Source: Priapulus caudatus (Eukaryota > Priapulida > Priapulimorpha > Priapulimorphida > Priapulidae). Taken from it: a stretch of DNA of 43,536 nucleotides. The notes below the pieces were generated by a model. It was given only the letters and a program-made list of their open reading frames with translations, was not told the origin of the DNA and ran no database searches. This document shows, piece after piece, positions 22,138 through 33,090 of the stretch. Numbering within the stretch: the first letter of the stretch is position 1; each line of letters begins with the position of its first letter. The DNA is taken from assembly GCF_000485595.1 (NCBI RefSeq), contig NW_014579256.1, positions 1 through 43,536 of the forward strand, in the 5' to 3' direction. Made by a program: the position numbers and the translations under genes.

Positions 22138-22825
22138 AGCACTTTTTATCCTACACCATCGCCACTGTTAGTTTTCAAAAAAATTACCGCAGGGGACCAC
22201 CACATGAGAAATGGCACCGCAGTTAGATGCGATATTGACATGACTACTAAGGCACTTAAGAAAAAAAAACCTAAATCCTAACCCTCAATTACCTAACCTA
22301 AACCCTAAACCTACGCTAAACCCTAACCCATAACCCTAAAAAAAAAAAAATTAAATTAAAGTGCGCTAGTAGTCATATCATATCGCATCTTTCTGTCCTT
22401 TGCACTGAAAATACTTCGTAAAAATTGTCGTTTTGCGTCGTTGACTCCGGTTGTCATTTATTTATTTGTTCTGTAACTTTTGTGGCCCAAGGATAGAGAA
22501 CATGGGTCCCAATAACACCAATGTGCCTAAACCTAACCCAACTTTGCCCTAACGCCTAATTCTAACCCTAACCCCTAACTCTAACCCCCTACAATCCTAC
22601 CTTAACCCTAAACGCCTAACATAACCCTAACCAGCCTATATGATTATAATATTAATATAAGATATATATATATAATATAATATAATAATATATAGTAATA
22701 TAATAAATATATAATATAATATAATATAATAATTTTTGAAACTAAAGAGGCGAAGGTATAAGTGGTGGTCCCTAGCGGTAATTTTTGAAACTAAAGTGGC
22801 GATGGTGTAGGGATAAAAAGTGCTT
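22138..22825. mobile_element. Inverted-repeat element E4 containing a second element
   Basis: Outer arms of about 65 bases at 22138-22203 and 22763-22825 share GCACTTTTTATCC, ACACCATCGCCACT and TTACCGC blocks in inverse. Part of the right arm is duplicated at 22730-22764. Nested inside at 22225-22390 is another element whose ends AGATGCGATAT and ATATCGCATCT are inverted and share GACTACTA. Telomere-like CCTAA tracts lie both in the inner element (22269-22340) and in the outer one (22527-22634), followed by an AT tract at 22640-22733. No coding capacity. Confidence 0.75.
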
Positions 22826-23212
22826 ACCGCGCGCGGCTGGGTATGAGCTGTATAATAAGTACTAGGTTATTATATTATTATTACAACTGCTATGGTCATG
22901 AGCTTCTACTTCTATTCTATTTCTGTGTAATGAACCGGTAGTGATTTAATAGTGTCACGTGTCAAACGGCCTGTTTAGTGAGGATCCTGAGTGTGGGGCA
23001 CTGCATGCAGTTTGAGTCTTTAGCAGGTGATATTTACCCTAATTATGGCGTCGAAAGATAAAATAAAAAGGTTTAATGTGCATGTAGCCGTGCGTTCCAG
23101 GTAAGTTTAGTAAACGTTCAAAAGTAATAATACTTCTACTCTAGTTCCACTTCTAAGTTCTAGTTCTACTTCTACGTCTGGACAGTCCGTAACTGTAAGG
23201 AATAAACGTCCA
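22826..23212. other. No gene recognised
   Basis: Mixed sequence between elements E4 and F; a short CTAGTTCTACTTCTA repeat near 23135-23175. No open frame of note. Confidence 0.5.
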
Positions 23213-24538
23213 GGGCTATAGCCTATAGCTAGCCTAGGGGCTAGACCGAATAATTTCTGTCGCCATATAACGCTTTTTTTTATATTTTTGGTGAGGGTTA
23301 TTGGACAGAACGGGGTCCTATTGCGCTAATAATGCGGCCCGTACGCTGCTATTGGCGCGAAAAAAAACCTACCGTTCCCTTCTACACACAGGCACCTATA
23401 TCTAACACGATCCCCCCAATGCGAGCACCGAAGGTGTGAGATATAGCCTAAAGCCAGTAAAGGTGCCTGTGCTTCGACATGGCTTTACCTTGCTACTGAT
23501 ATGTGTATACTGTATACATTCACTTCAATCGTTATTCACTTCTTAAAAGATTGTTCTTCAGGCCCCGCTTCATTTCAATTAGGGTGCAAATACACTTTAT
23601 GACGTCCAGTATGGCGGCGCAGTTTACACTAACCGCCACGGGTTATTTGCACCGTAATTAGTGTTAGGGTTAGGGTTAGGGTTAGGGTTAGGGTTAGGAT
23701 TAGGGTTAGGTTAGGGTTAGGGTAGGACTTAGGGTCACAATGCACCATAAAAAGTAAGGTGGGGTAGTGTACAAAGCTGCGCCGGCCATACTGGACGTCA
23801 TAAAGTGTATTTGCACCCAATTTAGTACAATATACATTCCGGCGTGATTCGCCCATTTTGTCATGCCTAATAAGAGTTACACCGGATCGTGCCTGGCCGT
23901 CTGGTAGAATGAAACGCACCCCGAGTCGATTCCAGGTCGGTCCTTATCTACGCTAGGCAGTCGTGGCCTTGCTGGCTTGCCGGGAATCCCATAGGCTTGT
24001 AGGACGAGTGTGAAATCCTGTAGAATCGCCGTGAATGGCATTCGACTCGTATGTGACGGTAATACACCTTACATTCTTTACAAATAATGCGCCAAATCAT
24101 AAGCGAGTCTATCAGCCCTGCCTGCAGCGCCACAGATACAAGCGAGAACCAGGGGCTATGTAAGATCTCGCTCTGATATCGATTGGTCTGATTGTTTGTA
24201 ATGGCGAAGTTTAATTTATCTAAATTGAAATAACGGGGCCTGAAAAGCAATCTTTTAAGAAGTGAATAACGATTGAAGTGAATGTATACAGTATACAATA
24301 TTCAGTAGCAAGGCGTAAAGCCATGTGGAAAGGGAATGGGTAGGTTTTTTTCCCGCGCCAATAGCAGCGTACGGGCCGCAATTAGCAGCTCAATGCATTT
24401 TGCATGTGATGTCCCACGAAATTTCAATGAACCCCCGTTCTGTCCAATAACTCTCACAAAATATAAAAAAGGTTATATGGGACAGAATTTATTCGGGTTC
24501 TATAGCTAGCCTAGGCTAGCTCTAGTAAGCTATAGCCC
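23213..24538. mobile_element. Inverted-repeat element F carrying MITE E5
   Basis: Arms of about 320-370 bases (23213-23580 and 24219-24538) are inverted copies: GGCTATAG..., GGTGAGGGTTATTG, CGTACGCTGCTATTGG, CTGTATACATTCACTTCAAT. The left arm alone carries an extra hairpin, 23389-23469, bounded by CAGGCACCT and AGGTGCCTG. A third, partial arm copy lies at 25411-25616. The centre, 23819-24218, has no recognisable gene. It appears to be a non-autonomous foldback of about 1.3 kb before nested insertions. Confidence 0.75.
23580..23818. mobile_element. MITE E5, same family as E3, with TTAGGG tract
   Basis: GGGTGCAAATACACTTTATG plus ACGTCCAGTATGGC at the left is matched in inverted form at the right up to GTATTTGCACCC. 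Eleven or so TTAGGG units lie at 23663-23733. The flanks AATTA and AATTT may be the remnant of a short target duplication, judged against the intact F arm (CAATTTAGA in inverse at 24219). Confidence 0.85.
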
Positions 24539-24618
24539 GCGTACAGGTGCCAGCTGGCTATGGAACGAGCCATTTAGGTGATGCGCGGGACCAACTAAGA
24601 ACACGCTTATACGACTAT

Positions 24619-24936
24619 AAATAGTGATTCCACAATCATCGATCATACTCGATCATTCGTTGAACAGTGGCTTTTTTTCTTTATTTTTTAACAGAAACTT
24701 GGAAAAGGTGATGAGAATCAGTACATTATTATACACACAGTAGTAAACATTGCAAAACAAACAGTAAAACAGGGCTATAACAAGCACATACAATGCCGCA
24801 AACAAACACGTACATGCGAACACGTTACGCACCGCAGGCATTCAACACGACCGAGTAACGGCGATTGTAATCGATCACGTTGACTTGGTCCAACCGATGA
24901 ATCGATTACGAAGATTACAACCGATGACAACACTAG
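24619..24936. mobile_element. hAT-like small element, copy 1
   Basis: Starts TAGTGATTCCACAATCATCG and ends with the inverse of CTAGTGTTGTCATCGG. A direct relative lies at 25014-25410. Termini with TAGTG...ATCGAT resemble hAT-type MITEs; the family call is tentative. No transposase. Confidence 0.5.
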
Positions 24937-25013
24937 CCTATAAAACGTCTGTGGTAGGCAATTAAATGCCTCTTATCCAGCGGCAAACTGCCCGCTGGGC
25001 TATAGTAACTAGA

Positions 25014-25121
25014 GCTAGTGATGTCAGGGAATCATCGATTATACTCGATCAATCGGTTGAACGTGGCTCAGAACACACGCAAGCGCTTGTTATGCAAAAA
25101 TCCATAAGTCGATTAATCGGG

Positions 25122-25152
<31 letters not shown>

Positions 25153-25410
25153 TTTATTTGAAACAAGAAAACTTGACAAAGTGATGAGAATCAGTAAAAT
25201 GTATTATACACACAGTAGTAAAGCAGTGCAAAACAAACAGTAATAGGGCTAAACGAAGCACCTACATGCACAACAGTACCAGTGCACCACGACGTACGCA
25301 CACGCAGGCATTCAACACCCCGAGTAACCGATTGTAACCGATGCATCGGTGTACTTGGCGTCCAACCGATGATCGACTTACGAAAATTACAAACCGATTG
25401 ACACACTAAC
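25014..25410. mobile_element. hAT-like small element, copy 2
   Basis: Starts CTAGTGATGTCAGGGAATCA and ends with the inverse of GTTAGTGTGTCAATCGG. The body matches copy 1 (GTGATGAGAATCAGTA, ACACACAGTAGTAAA, GGCATTCAACAC). A poly-A/poly-T run at 25123-25158 makes an internal hairpin. Confidence 0.5.
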
Positions 25411-25616
25411 AGAGCTATAGCTAGCTATAGAAAGCCGAATAATCTGTCGCACCATAAATAACCTTTTTTATATTTTGGTGAGGGTTATTGGGACAGAACG
25501 GGTTCATTGAAATTTCGTGAGATCGCATGCAAAAGCATGCGCTGCAATAGCGGCCCGTACGCTGCTATTGGAGCGTGAAAAAAACCTAACCGTTCCATCT
25601 ACATGGCTTTACCTTG
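25411..25616 (+). repeat. Partial third copy of element F arm
   Basis: Matches the arms at 23213 and (inverted) 24538. It shares the 'tcattgaaatttcgtg' stretch with the right arm, which the left arm lacks. It ends at the lone N at 25617. Confidence 0.8.
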
Positions 25617-25621
25617 NCTTA

Positions 25622-25969
25622 TCTGCTTTACTTTTAGTGCAGCACGTACACTTACTTAGCTATCAGTCTATCCAACAGTATACACAGCAACTGCCGTATA
25701 CTACAATTGCAAGTCCAACTTCCCGCCACTATGATAGTAATGTAAATAACCCGGCAAGGCTATGACTATGACTGCAAGATCATAGCTTCGACATAACAAT
25801 AACATACATGATAGTTGATATATATACGGCTATATACTATATATACTATAATATATACTATATATACTATACCGACTACCACCCGTTATGTAAACAAACT
25901 TGTAAAGCCACCTACGCTTGCTTCATAATTACTTATATAGTCGTTAGTCTACCTATAACAAAGTTATAC
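25622..25969 (+). repeat. Dispersed repeat R1, copy c
   Basis: Third copy of the repeat at 6665 and 16571, with the same terminal module (AAACTTGTAAAGCCACCTAC to GTTATAC) as copy b. It runs into the gap. Confidence 0.85.
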
Positions 25970-26122
25970 NNNNNNNNNNNNNNNNNNNNNNNNNNNNNNN
26001 NNNNNNNNNNNNNNNNNNNNNNNNNNNNNNNNNNNNNNNNNNNNNNNNNNNNNNNNNNNNNNNNNNNNNNNNNNNNNNNNNNNNNNNNNNNNNNNNNNNN
26101 NNNNNNNNNNNNNNNNNNNNNN
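25970..26122. other. Assembly gap
   Basis: 153 Ns. No sequence content. Confidence 1.
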
Positions 26123-27284
26123 GGTGTATACCAGAAAAAATATGAAAAGTGAAGAAAAGGTAAACAATGAAAACCTAGACCAAAATATAAAAAGCTACTT
26201 AATAGTTTCAGAATAGAGCTAATTATATATTATTAATTTATTATTTCACTCTGAATCAAGACAATATACAAAATCAAAGTTATTGGGTTATACTAAAGTC
26301 CTCATCGATAATATTCTTAATAATTTCTTGTTATAGCAGAGCTATATTGTTTTCTATCTTACTGATTGGAATCATAGAATACAGCCTTTGGACATCATTC
26401 CTAAAAATAATTAATTTAACAAACCAGTCAACAGGCTGCACACTTGGCAATCTGCTGGAAAACATATCTAAACATTCCAATCTTCTCTGGAAATATGACA
26501 AAACACCACTTCAAATTGGAGAAAATGTGATACTTACAGGGTGCACAAATAAACGGAGGTTTCCATCTATGGTACTTGATCCGTCAAGTTCTCTAATTCC
26601 CCCACTCGAATGGTATTTCAAAATGAAATGTCTTGGGGTACTTTCCTGACACCCCACAAAGCGATACACGTCTTAAAGCAAGAAATGAGCAATATTTAGA
26701 CAATTCATGAATTCAAATTCAAAATTTAAACATGTACAGGTGCTACAGGTTAACATCAGATATAGTTTAAATAGAACTTCATTATAAGAACATAATGCCA
26801 ATAAACATTTTTACCAGTAAGATACACAAAAATAAAGCACTGCACATGGATTTCATGTATCTATTTTGAGTAATATGAAGACTATATAGGTATCCCTTCT
26901 TCCCTTAGACTAGAACTAAAAAACAATACAACAATCCCAGAATAAAACTAGAAACGAGCAGTTGTCGCCAACTACATGTATCCCCCGTGATCTAGTATGA
27001 ATGGAATATATCTGTAAGGAAGTAGAAGGCAGGTAAAGTTAAATAAGTCACAAAGACAAAGGTTTGTTAGACAACAGTGGTCTGCCTCAGATGTGCAAGT
27101 ATATGGAATCTGGTTACCCTAGGAAGCCGAAGAGGAAATGTAAGTCGACGGTCAAGGTGAAACTAAGGTCAAGGGCAGTGGTAGTATCAAATAAGTGATA
27201 ATTTCTGGAAATACCGATTAATAGTAGTAGATAATGTATGGAATGCAATAAGTGAACTGTACCTTGTGCCACTAAAGGTTATCA
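26123..27284. other. No gene recognised
   Basis: AT-rich sequence. A 100-codon open frame at 26347-26649 has no recognisable motif. The stretch nearest 27285 is probably the 3' flank of the minus-strand Pif1-endonuclease element. Confidence 0.45.
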
Positions 27285-29360
27285 GCACAAGTCTCCAAAT
27301 ATACTGGGTCGTGATCACTGTAGTAGGTGTGTAATACCCCCGATTGCAGAACATTGCAGTGTCTGGTGTACATATGGTCTAGGAGGCTGCCTGGCCCGCT
27401 TCCCACATAGTATGTACAATCTGTGATTAACTGTGTAGTTTTCTAGTGGTTCGAACTGTACAAGTTTTGGTTGACTTGATACATCTCTGTTGAAGTATCC
27501 AGTCAGGATGCACCTTGATGCCACAGGTATGCTCTGGAAGATAGCAGACAATACTTCTTTGAATATTTTTTCTGATAGAGATGGCGATCGGTATATAACT
27601 CCTACGACTGTCTTGTCATGTATATCGACCAGCAAAACTTCCACACCAGGACGGAGCACCCCTGGTGGCAATGGAATCTGTCTGGATTTGATGGAGTCCC
27701 GGATGTAGGCAGCCACACCTCTTCCAGAGTTGTCCTGGCGGTCATGGCGTAGTATGTTGTACCCTGGGATCTTGAAGGTATGTGTCGTGTCAGTGACCCT
27801 CAGCCATGTCTCGCACAGACAGATGATGCCGGACCACATGATTTCGGGGTTGGACGTCATGTCTTTGAGGTGAGCAGCCAGGGAATGTATGTTGTGTTGA
27901 GTAACTATGAGACTGTAAGCTGATGCAGGGTTTGACAGCAGCGGTGTGGCAGTCACTGTCACTGGTGGCATTGACTCCAGAGCAGCAGTGACTTTGGGTT
28001 CACAGTAGATAGCGTCCTCTGTGTAGTCAGTGATGTAGGGGCCATCTAGACTTGTGACATGACTCAAGGCAACATACTGCATTCCTGCCAGAAATGTACC
28101 TTTGCAGCTGACTACACAGGACTGGAGAGTCATTCCTTGTGTCTTGTGTACTGTACATGCCCAGGCCAGTCGGAGAGGATATTGATGACGGGTGATGTTG
28201 AGGTTCTGGAATGTGAACTGCTCAGTAGTTGGTGTGATGTGGACACAGGCAGTGGGCAGTTGTGTAGGAGGAGGAAAGACGATCGTTGTCAAACAAGACC
28301 CATACACACTGGTTGTCCAAGGTTGGTTTTTGTGGAGGTAATGTACATCACAGTTCCCATTACACCATTGCACAGTCCATCTGCTACATCCAGATTGGTT
28401 GTGAGCATGATGCGAGCATTGTTGGCTATCCTGACAGTGGCCTGAAGCATACTCTTGACCTTGGGTGCTGGGCTGTCGCGTTTTGTTAGTTGAGCCTCTA
28501 CGTGAGTGAGTGACATCTGCAGCATGCACTGTGATAGCACCGGAGCACTTATTTAGCTGGGTGTTGTTGAAATCATCTACTTCTCTGTTGCGTGGATAGA
28601 TGTGTAAAATGTTGTCTGGAACTTGATGGTCTTCAAAGACACGAGAACTTATCAGGTCTCTCTCAGATTCATGTAATGTGGTCATTTTTGACTTGGACCT
28701 AATAATATTCAAAGGTTAGCAAATGTCAAATCAGATTTCTGTATCATTATTTCCTCAAGCTCCCACAGCGCGAACCGAGTCCACGGTGATTCACACAGTC
28801 TTTCACTGCCTATGTTGTAAAGAGCACGGTCTGCTACAGGTGGTATCTGATAGAAATCCCCCACAGCAAGCACGCTCACCTTGCCAAATGGACTCTGACT
28901 CTGCTTGATTTGCTGGAGACGCTGATCAATGTACATGAGCATCTTGTGCCCCACCATTGAGACTTCATCAATGATCACAATCTGCTGTATTTGCTGCGGA
29001 GCCGTGTAAGCTGGTCATCCCCAAGGGGTGTGTATTTAGAACTCCGGATGTTAGAGTGGATAGCAAAGTTACAGTGAATGGTTTGGCCACCAATGTTGAA
29101 TGCTGCAATTCCAGTGTAAGCAACAAGTAGCACAGTCACGTCATTAGCAGTGTTTGTCAGAGGAGACAGCAGACGGTTAGCTTCATACTGGAAACCTTTG
29201 ATGACATGGGATTTTCCAGTGCCTGCTCCACCAGTGACAAAAACCTGAAATTGTTTGACAGTCTTTCCAGTCACTTTGTCCACACACCACTGACGCAGAT
29301 GCAGAAACAGTTCTCGTTGTTTTTTGTTCATTGCTTGAAGGATGTTTAGTGCTTGTGAAG
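27285..29360 (-). pseudogene. Pif1-type helicase plus endonuclease of a Helentron-like element
   Basis: Read on the minus strand. The first part (29331 down to 28975) has Walker A GGAGTGKSHVIK, AYTGIAAFNIGG and TIHCNFAI, as in Pif1 superfamily 1B helicases. Next (28978-28709) come Walker B IIDEVSMVG and AVGDFYQIPPV. Then (28540-28289, another frame) ARIMLTTNLDVADGLCNGVM and (from 28289) LRLAWACTVHKTQGMTL and YVALSHVTSLDGPYI, the last helicase motifs. The same protein continues into an endonuclease/exonuclease/phosphatase domain: QHNIHSL, CLCETWL, GYFNRD, and SDHDPVY near 27290 in a shifted frame. Helicase followed by this nuclease is the layout of Helitron2/Helentron rolling-circle elements. 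About five frameshifts, and a Tyr in place of the conserved Asp of GDFN, make it inactive as written. No Rep domain is seen. Confidence 0.85.
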
Positions 29361-29566
29361 ATGAGACCCATTGTCTGGTTGTTTTAAGGAATGTTGGTCA
29401 ACCAGAAGACGATGTACTTGGCAGAGCTGCTTCCAGATCTGGGAGCTGAGGAACTGGCACATTTCATGCAAATGCATATTTAGATGCAAAAGCATTGCAA
29501 TATGGATTTGACCACCCCCAAAAAGTAGGAGCTTTGTACCATCGGGCAGGTCTATGTCACACATCG

Positions 29567-30340
29567 TGAGGTCAGCATCATGGAGGCCATCTGGAGGGGG
29601 CAGGGATAAAACTGAAAGCTTGCAGCAGAGAGATCATTTGGGTCCCAGCAGATGAACAATCCACAAGAATGACTCTGCGGCTGAGTGTTCTGAGGAACAT
29701 AGCAAAGCAGAAGGGCCAAGATACCACAGATGTCTTCCAAAAGTCCATCATGGACCGGTACTGGGCACGACCGAGCCAAACTCAGTTCACCAAGATGTGT
29801 CTTGCTGACTTTGTAGCACAATACAGACTTGTACGTGACAGGTAGCAGAGACGTAGATGACCAGAGTGACACAGAGCATGACACTGACAGCAGCACTGTG
29901 ATCATGTTGCAGGACAACATGGGTGCTGTCGCTAAACGGAAGACACCTGCAGTGATACGCTACCTAAAAGTTTCCAAAACAAAAGACAGTGAACGCCACT
30001 TCTGTACACTACTGAGGATGTACATGCCACATCGTGGCAAGCAGATGAAGGGTGATGATGAGACATATGAGGTGTTCATGAGTCATCATATCAAATTCAA
30101 TGGAGCTGTGACCAAAATCTTTGATCTTGTGGTTCAGAACATGGACAGGTATGAACACTGTACTGAGGAAATAGATGAGGCCTGGTCTGCTGTGCAGCAG
30201 GGTGACCGCCTAGAAGATGGCTGGGCAGAGATTGCTCCTGGCGCCGAGGCAGAGAGAGGTGACACAGAGCAACTGCAAGATGATGAATTCAGTCATGAAG
30301 AAGAAACGGAACCAGCGAGGCCGCGTATACGTGTGAACGC
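29567..30340 (+). pseudogene. Pre-helicase segment of a Helitron-like polyprotein, opposite strand
   Basis: A plus-strand frame begins after a stop at 29567 and carries STRMTLRLSVLRNIAKQKG, SIMDRYWARP and MCLADFVAQYR. After a one-base shift near 29840 it continues as the open frame 29829-30368, with TPAVIRYLKVSKTKDSERHF and LLRMYMPHRG, then an acidic tail. From memory of the family, this block (MCLADF ... VIRY ... HF/YF ... LxLPxR) precedes the Pif1 helicase in Helitron-like polyproteins of invertebrates. It therefore should lie upstream of the neighbouring helicase on the same strand, yet it is in the opposite orientation. The last codons run into a TA microsatellite and are not original. 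Confidence 0.65.
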
Positions 30341-30370
30341 AGCTATACATATATATATATATATATAGGA

Positions 30371-30768
30371 CATGTTATATCAGCCCTGTGTGCCAAAATT
30401 CCATGACAATCGGGTAAAAACAGCACAAGTTACAGGTTCTACAATATTTCCACAAAAATGTTGTTACCAAGGCAACGATGACTCCACCCACACCAAAAAC
30501 GATTGGCGTCTTCGCTTAACCATAACGCACCTTCATACCAAATTTGAAGATGATCTGAGATCGGGTAAAAACTGCAAAAGCTAAAGGAAAATGAAATTAT
30601 TAAATGAAATAAACGTTGGTGCTGAGTTCGGCTGAAATACCGCGCTAACACAACCCGGAGCGTTCACACGAGATGCGAGGCTTAGCAAGCAAGGTATAAT
30701 GAATCACGGCTTAGCTGGCTAGGTATAATAGTAACTAATTTTTCCACTAGAGGGAAGTGTTTTTTATG
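30371..30768. other. Transposon-derived non-coding stretch
   Basis: After a (TA)n run at 30345-30368 there are two related phrases: 'ccatgacaatcgggtaaaaa' (about 30400) and a similar 'gatctgagatcgggtaaaaa' block (about 30552). They look like parts of an old dispersed repeat. The last 100 bases before 30769 would be the leader of the Harbinger transposase. Confidence 0.4.
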
Positions 30769-32338
30769 ATGGCGCTGCCCATGAAACTCAGTTGTTTGTT
30801 GCAATTCTTCAGTATAATTACACAAAATGATGATCCAGATGAACATGACGAATGCTTTGGAGATTAAGACGATTATCAAAAGGAGGCCCACGAACGCCGG
30901 ACTGGATTTTATCAATCGTTAAATAGACAAAGACGGAATTTTTTTATATTTCAGTCACAACTGTTACTGAGATATTTCTGTGATGAAAACAAACATATCG
31001 AGAAGTTACCACGCAGGGTGTGGGTACGATATCGCGAGTATGGTTGGTTTGAAAACACAGTAATGAAAACCTGGTGTGATGACGACTGGTTGGAGAATTT
31101 TAGAATTACCAAATGGATCTTTGAGGTAGGCCTTTTGCTCATTTAAAAAATATGGTCCCAATCTCTTCAGAAAGCTCTCCACTATCCAGTAAGGAAGGAG
31201 TAATTTTTATTTATTAAAATATTTTGATTACATTTGATTTTCAGGGTTTTTCCAGTGCCTGTATGTTTGTCTTAATGTGAATATTAGGCTAGTTCTTCAA
31301 GTTATTATTTTCTTTTTCAGAAATGTAAAAAAAACACTTGACTTTGCTCCTTGTTGCAACAGTTCCTAAACAATTTTATTGTGTATTTTCAGGTTATATG
31401 CAATGCACTAAAAGATGTCGTACGAAAGATGAACACTGTGACGAGGAAAGCAATTCCTGTTGAAAAACGAGTTGCAATCACATTATGGCGGCTAAGTACA
31501 AATATTGAATTCCATTCAATTGGACACTTATTTGGGATTGCCAGATCGACTGCCTGCCACATAACAAACCAAACATGCTTGGCGCCGATTGAACTAACCG
31601 AGTTGTATGTTAAGGTACCCACCGGAGATGCTCTAAGGGAAATAATAACTGGATTCGAACTTAAATGGGGATTTCCCCAATGTTGTGGTGCCATCGACGG
31701 TAGCCATATCCCATTAATTGCTCAACAGGAGGATCACAAAGACTACTATAATCGTAAGGGATATTATAGTGTAAATATGACTGCTGTTGTTGACTATCGG
31801 TACAGATTTCTCTATACTTTCACAGGATACCTCGGCAGCGTTCAAGATAACATCGTCAGCAATTCGTCATTTTATAATGACGGTACGGATGGCACGCTCT
31901 TTCCGAATTGGGAAACAGTAATAAATGGTAAACCCATCCCCTTGATTTTTTCTTGGGGACGCAGCATACCCCATGCTTACCTGGTTACTGAAACCATATA
32001 CAGATAATGGTAGCTGGACATCTGAGCAAAAAACATTCAATTATCAACTGGGTCGGGCACGTGTAGTTGTGGAGAATGCGTTTGGCAGATTAAAAGGTCG
32101 ATGGAAAATTCTACTCAAACGCCTGGACTGTGATGTCACTAGAGTGCCCACTATTGCTGGAGCTTGTGTTGTTCTGCATAATATCTGCGAAAATTTCAAT
32201 GAACAATTCCGGAATGAGTGGAAACCACCCGTCAATGAGCTTGGCCTACATGTGAACCCAGGACCTCCCAGTTCAGAGAACGTTGGTTGTCGAAACATTA
32301 GATATCATCTTGCCACATACTTGACTCAAAAACAATAA
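30769..32338 (+). pseudogene. PIF/Harbinger-type DDE transposase, nearly intact
   Basis: Exon 1 (30769-31125) starts MALPMKLSCLLQFF and holds RYFCDENKHIEKLPRRVWV and the GWFENTVMKTW/NFRITKW region that precedes the helix-turn-helix. Intron 31126-31392 has GTAGG...TTTTCAG borders, phase 0. Exon 2 carries RKAIPVEKRVAITLWRL (helix-turn-helix region) and the nuclease domain: first Asp in CCGAIDGSHIP, second in GDAAYP, Glu in VVENAFGRLKGRW, so all three DDE residues are present. It is related to animal HARBI1 and would cut and paste DNA in the nucleus with a Myb-like partner, which is not seen here. Lesions: one in-frame TAA at 30865-30867 and one extra base by the T run at 31946-31951. The stop codon overlaps AATAAA (32337-32342). 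Terminal inverted repeats were not found. Confidence 0.85.
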
Positions 32339-32342
32339 TAAA

Positions 32343-33090
32343 GTTCCAGATGGCCTCCTTAATCCAACGCCTGATTTTGATAGGCTCGCGATCGATGATC
32401 TTCGAATTCTTCTAATCGATGGTGTGATTGTCCTTTGCTACGTGGTCAGTGATCGTGGATTTGGCGATTTCGGTAGCCGACTGTTTTCGTTGGGCCCTTG
32501 TGAACGATTTGGGTGCTTCTGTGTTCTTTTAGGCGGGTTTCAAATTTTTGGCTGGTTTCTCCAATGTAACTTTTTCCACACATTGCAAAACTAGACACGG
32601 TATCTTGTAGACACAGTCCGTAATGTTGTGCATATCTGTTCTGTCCTTAGGGTGTATCAACAGCCGTTTTAGAGTTACAATTACACGGCCTCACTGTTGA
32701 AGCCACACCTGCATTTTTTAGGTGACGCTGAACTACGTCCGTGACGCCTTAGGGTAGGACGATCATCGCCTTCGGTTTCTCCGTGGAGGTTTTCTTTTGG
32801 GATGTTGTTTTTTGTTTTAGAGGTTTTTAGTTCCGCTGCTAGTTCTCTTGAGTTATTGATGTGATGATCGGTGGTGCCTACCAAATGGGCCAGTAGATCG
32901 GCTAAGCTTTTTGACAAATTGTATGCTATGGAGCCTGTGTAATCGACTATATGTCTATACGGGTTGCCTTCTTTATGTATTTTAGGTGTGCAGTAGATTC
33001 TTGGTACATTTACAGCCGTGGGATACAGGAACTTGTACTGAGCTTCAGTAATTTTGTCTTCTCGTTTCAGACGTTGGAGAATTGCCACTA
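32343..33090 (-). pseudogene. Penelope-like retroelement: RT start fused to GIY-YIG end
   Basis: On the minus strand, 33088-32681 encodes the N-terminal part of a Penelope-like reverse transcriptase: AILQRLKREDKITEAQY, PRIYCTPKIHKEGNPYR, VDYTGSIAYNLSKSLADLL. After about 135 codons the frame passes, without any polymerase core (no YxDD box), into a GIY-YIG endonuclease at about 32640-32345: DCVYKIPCLV, CGKSYIGETSQKFETRLKEH, and the tail DREPIKIRRWIKEAIWN. GIY-YIG nicks the target for reverse transcription in this family. The central RT region is thus deleted. Frameshifts near the GIY-YIG cysteine motif and stops such as in 'TID*' add to the damage. It abuts the 3' end of the Harbinger gene. 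Confidence 0.8.

Noticed and set aside
26347-26649. 100-residue open frame as a gene
   Set aside because: No recognisable domain, AT-rich context and no splice or start evidence; left unannotated.
29552-29920. 122-residue minus-strand open frame
   Set aside because: It is antisense to the plus-strand Helitron-like block, which carries recognisable conserved motifs.
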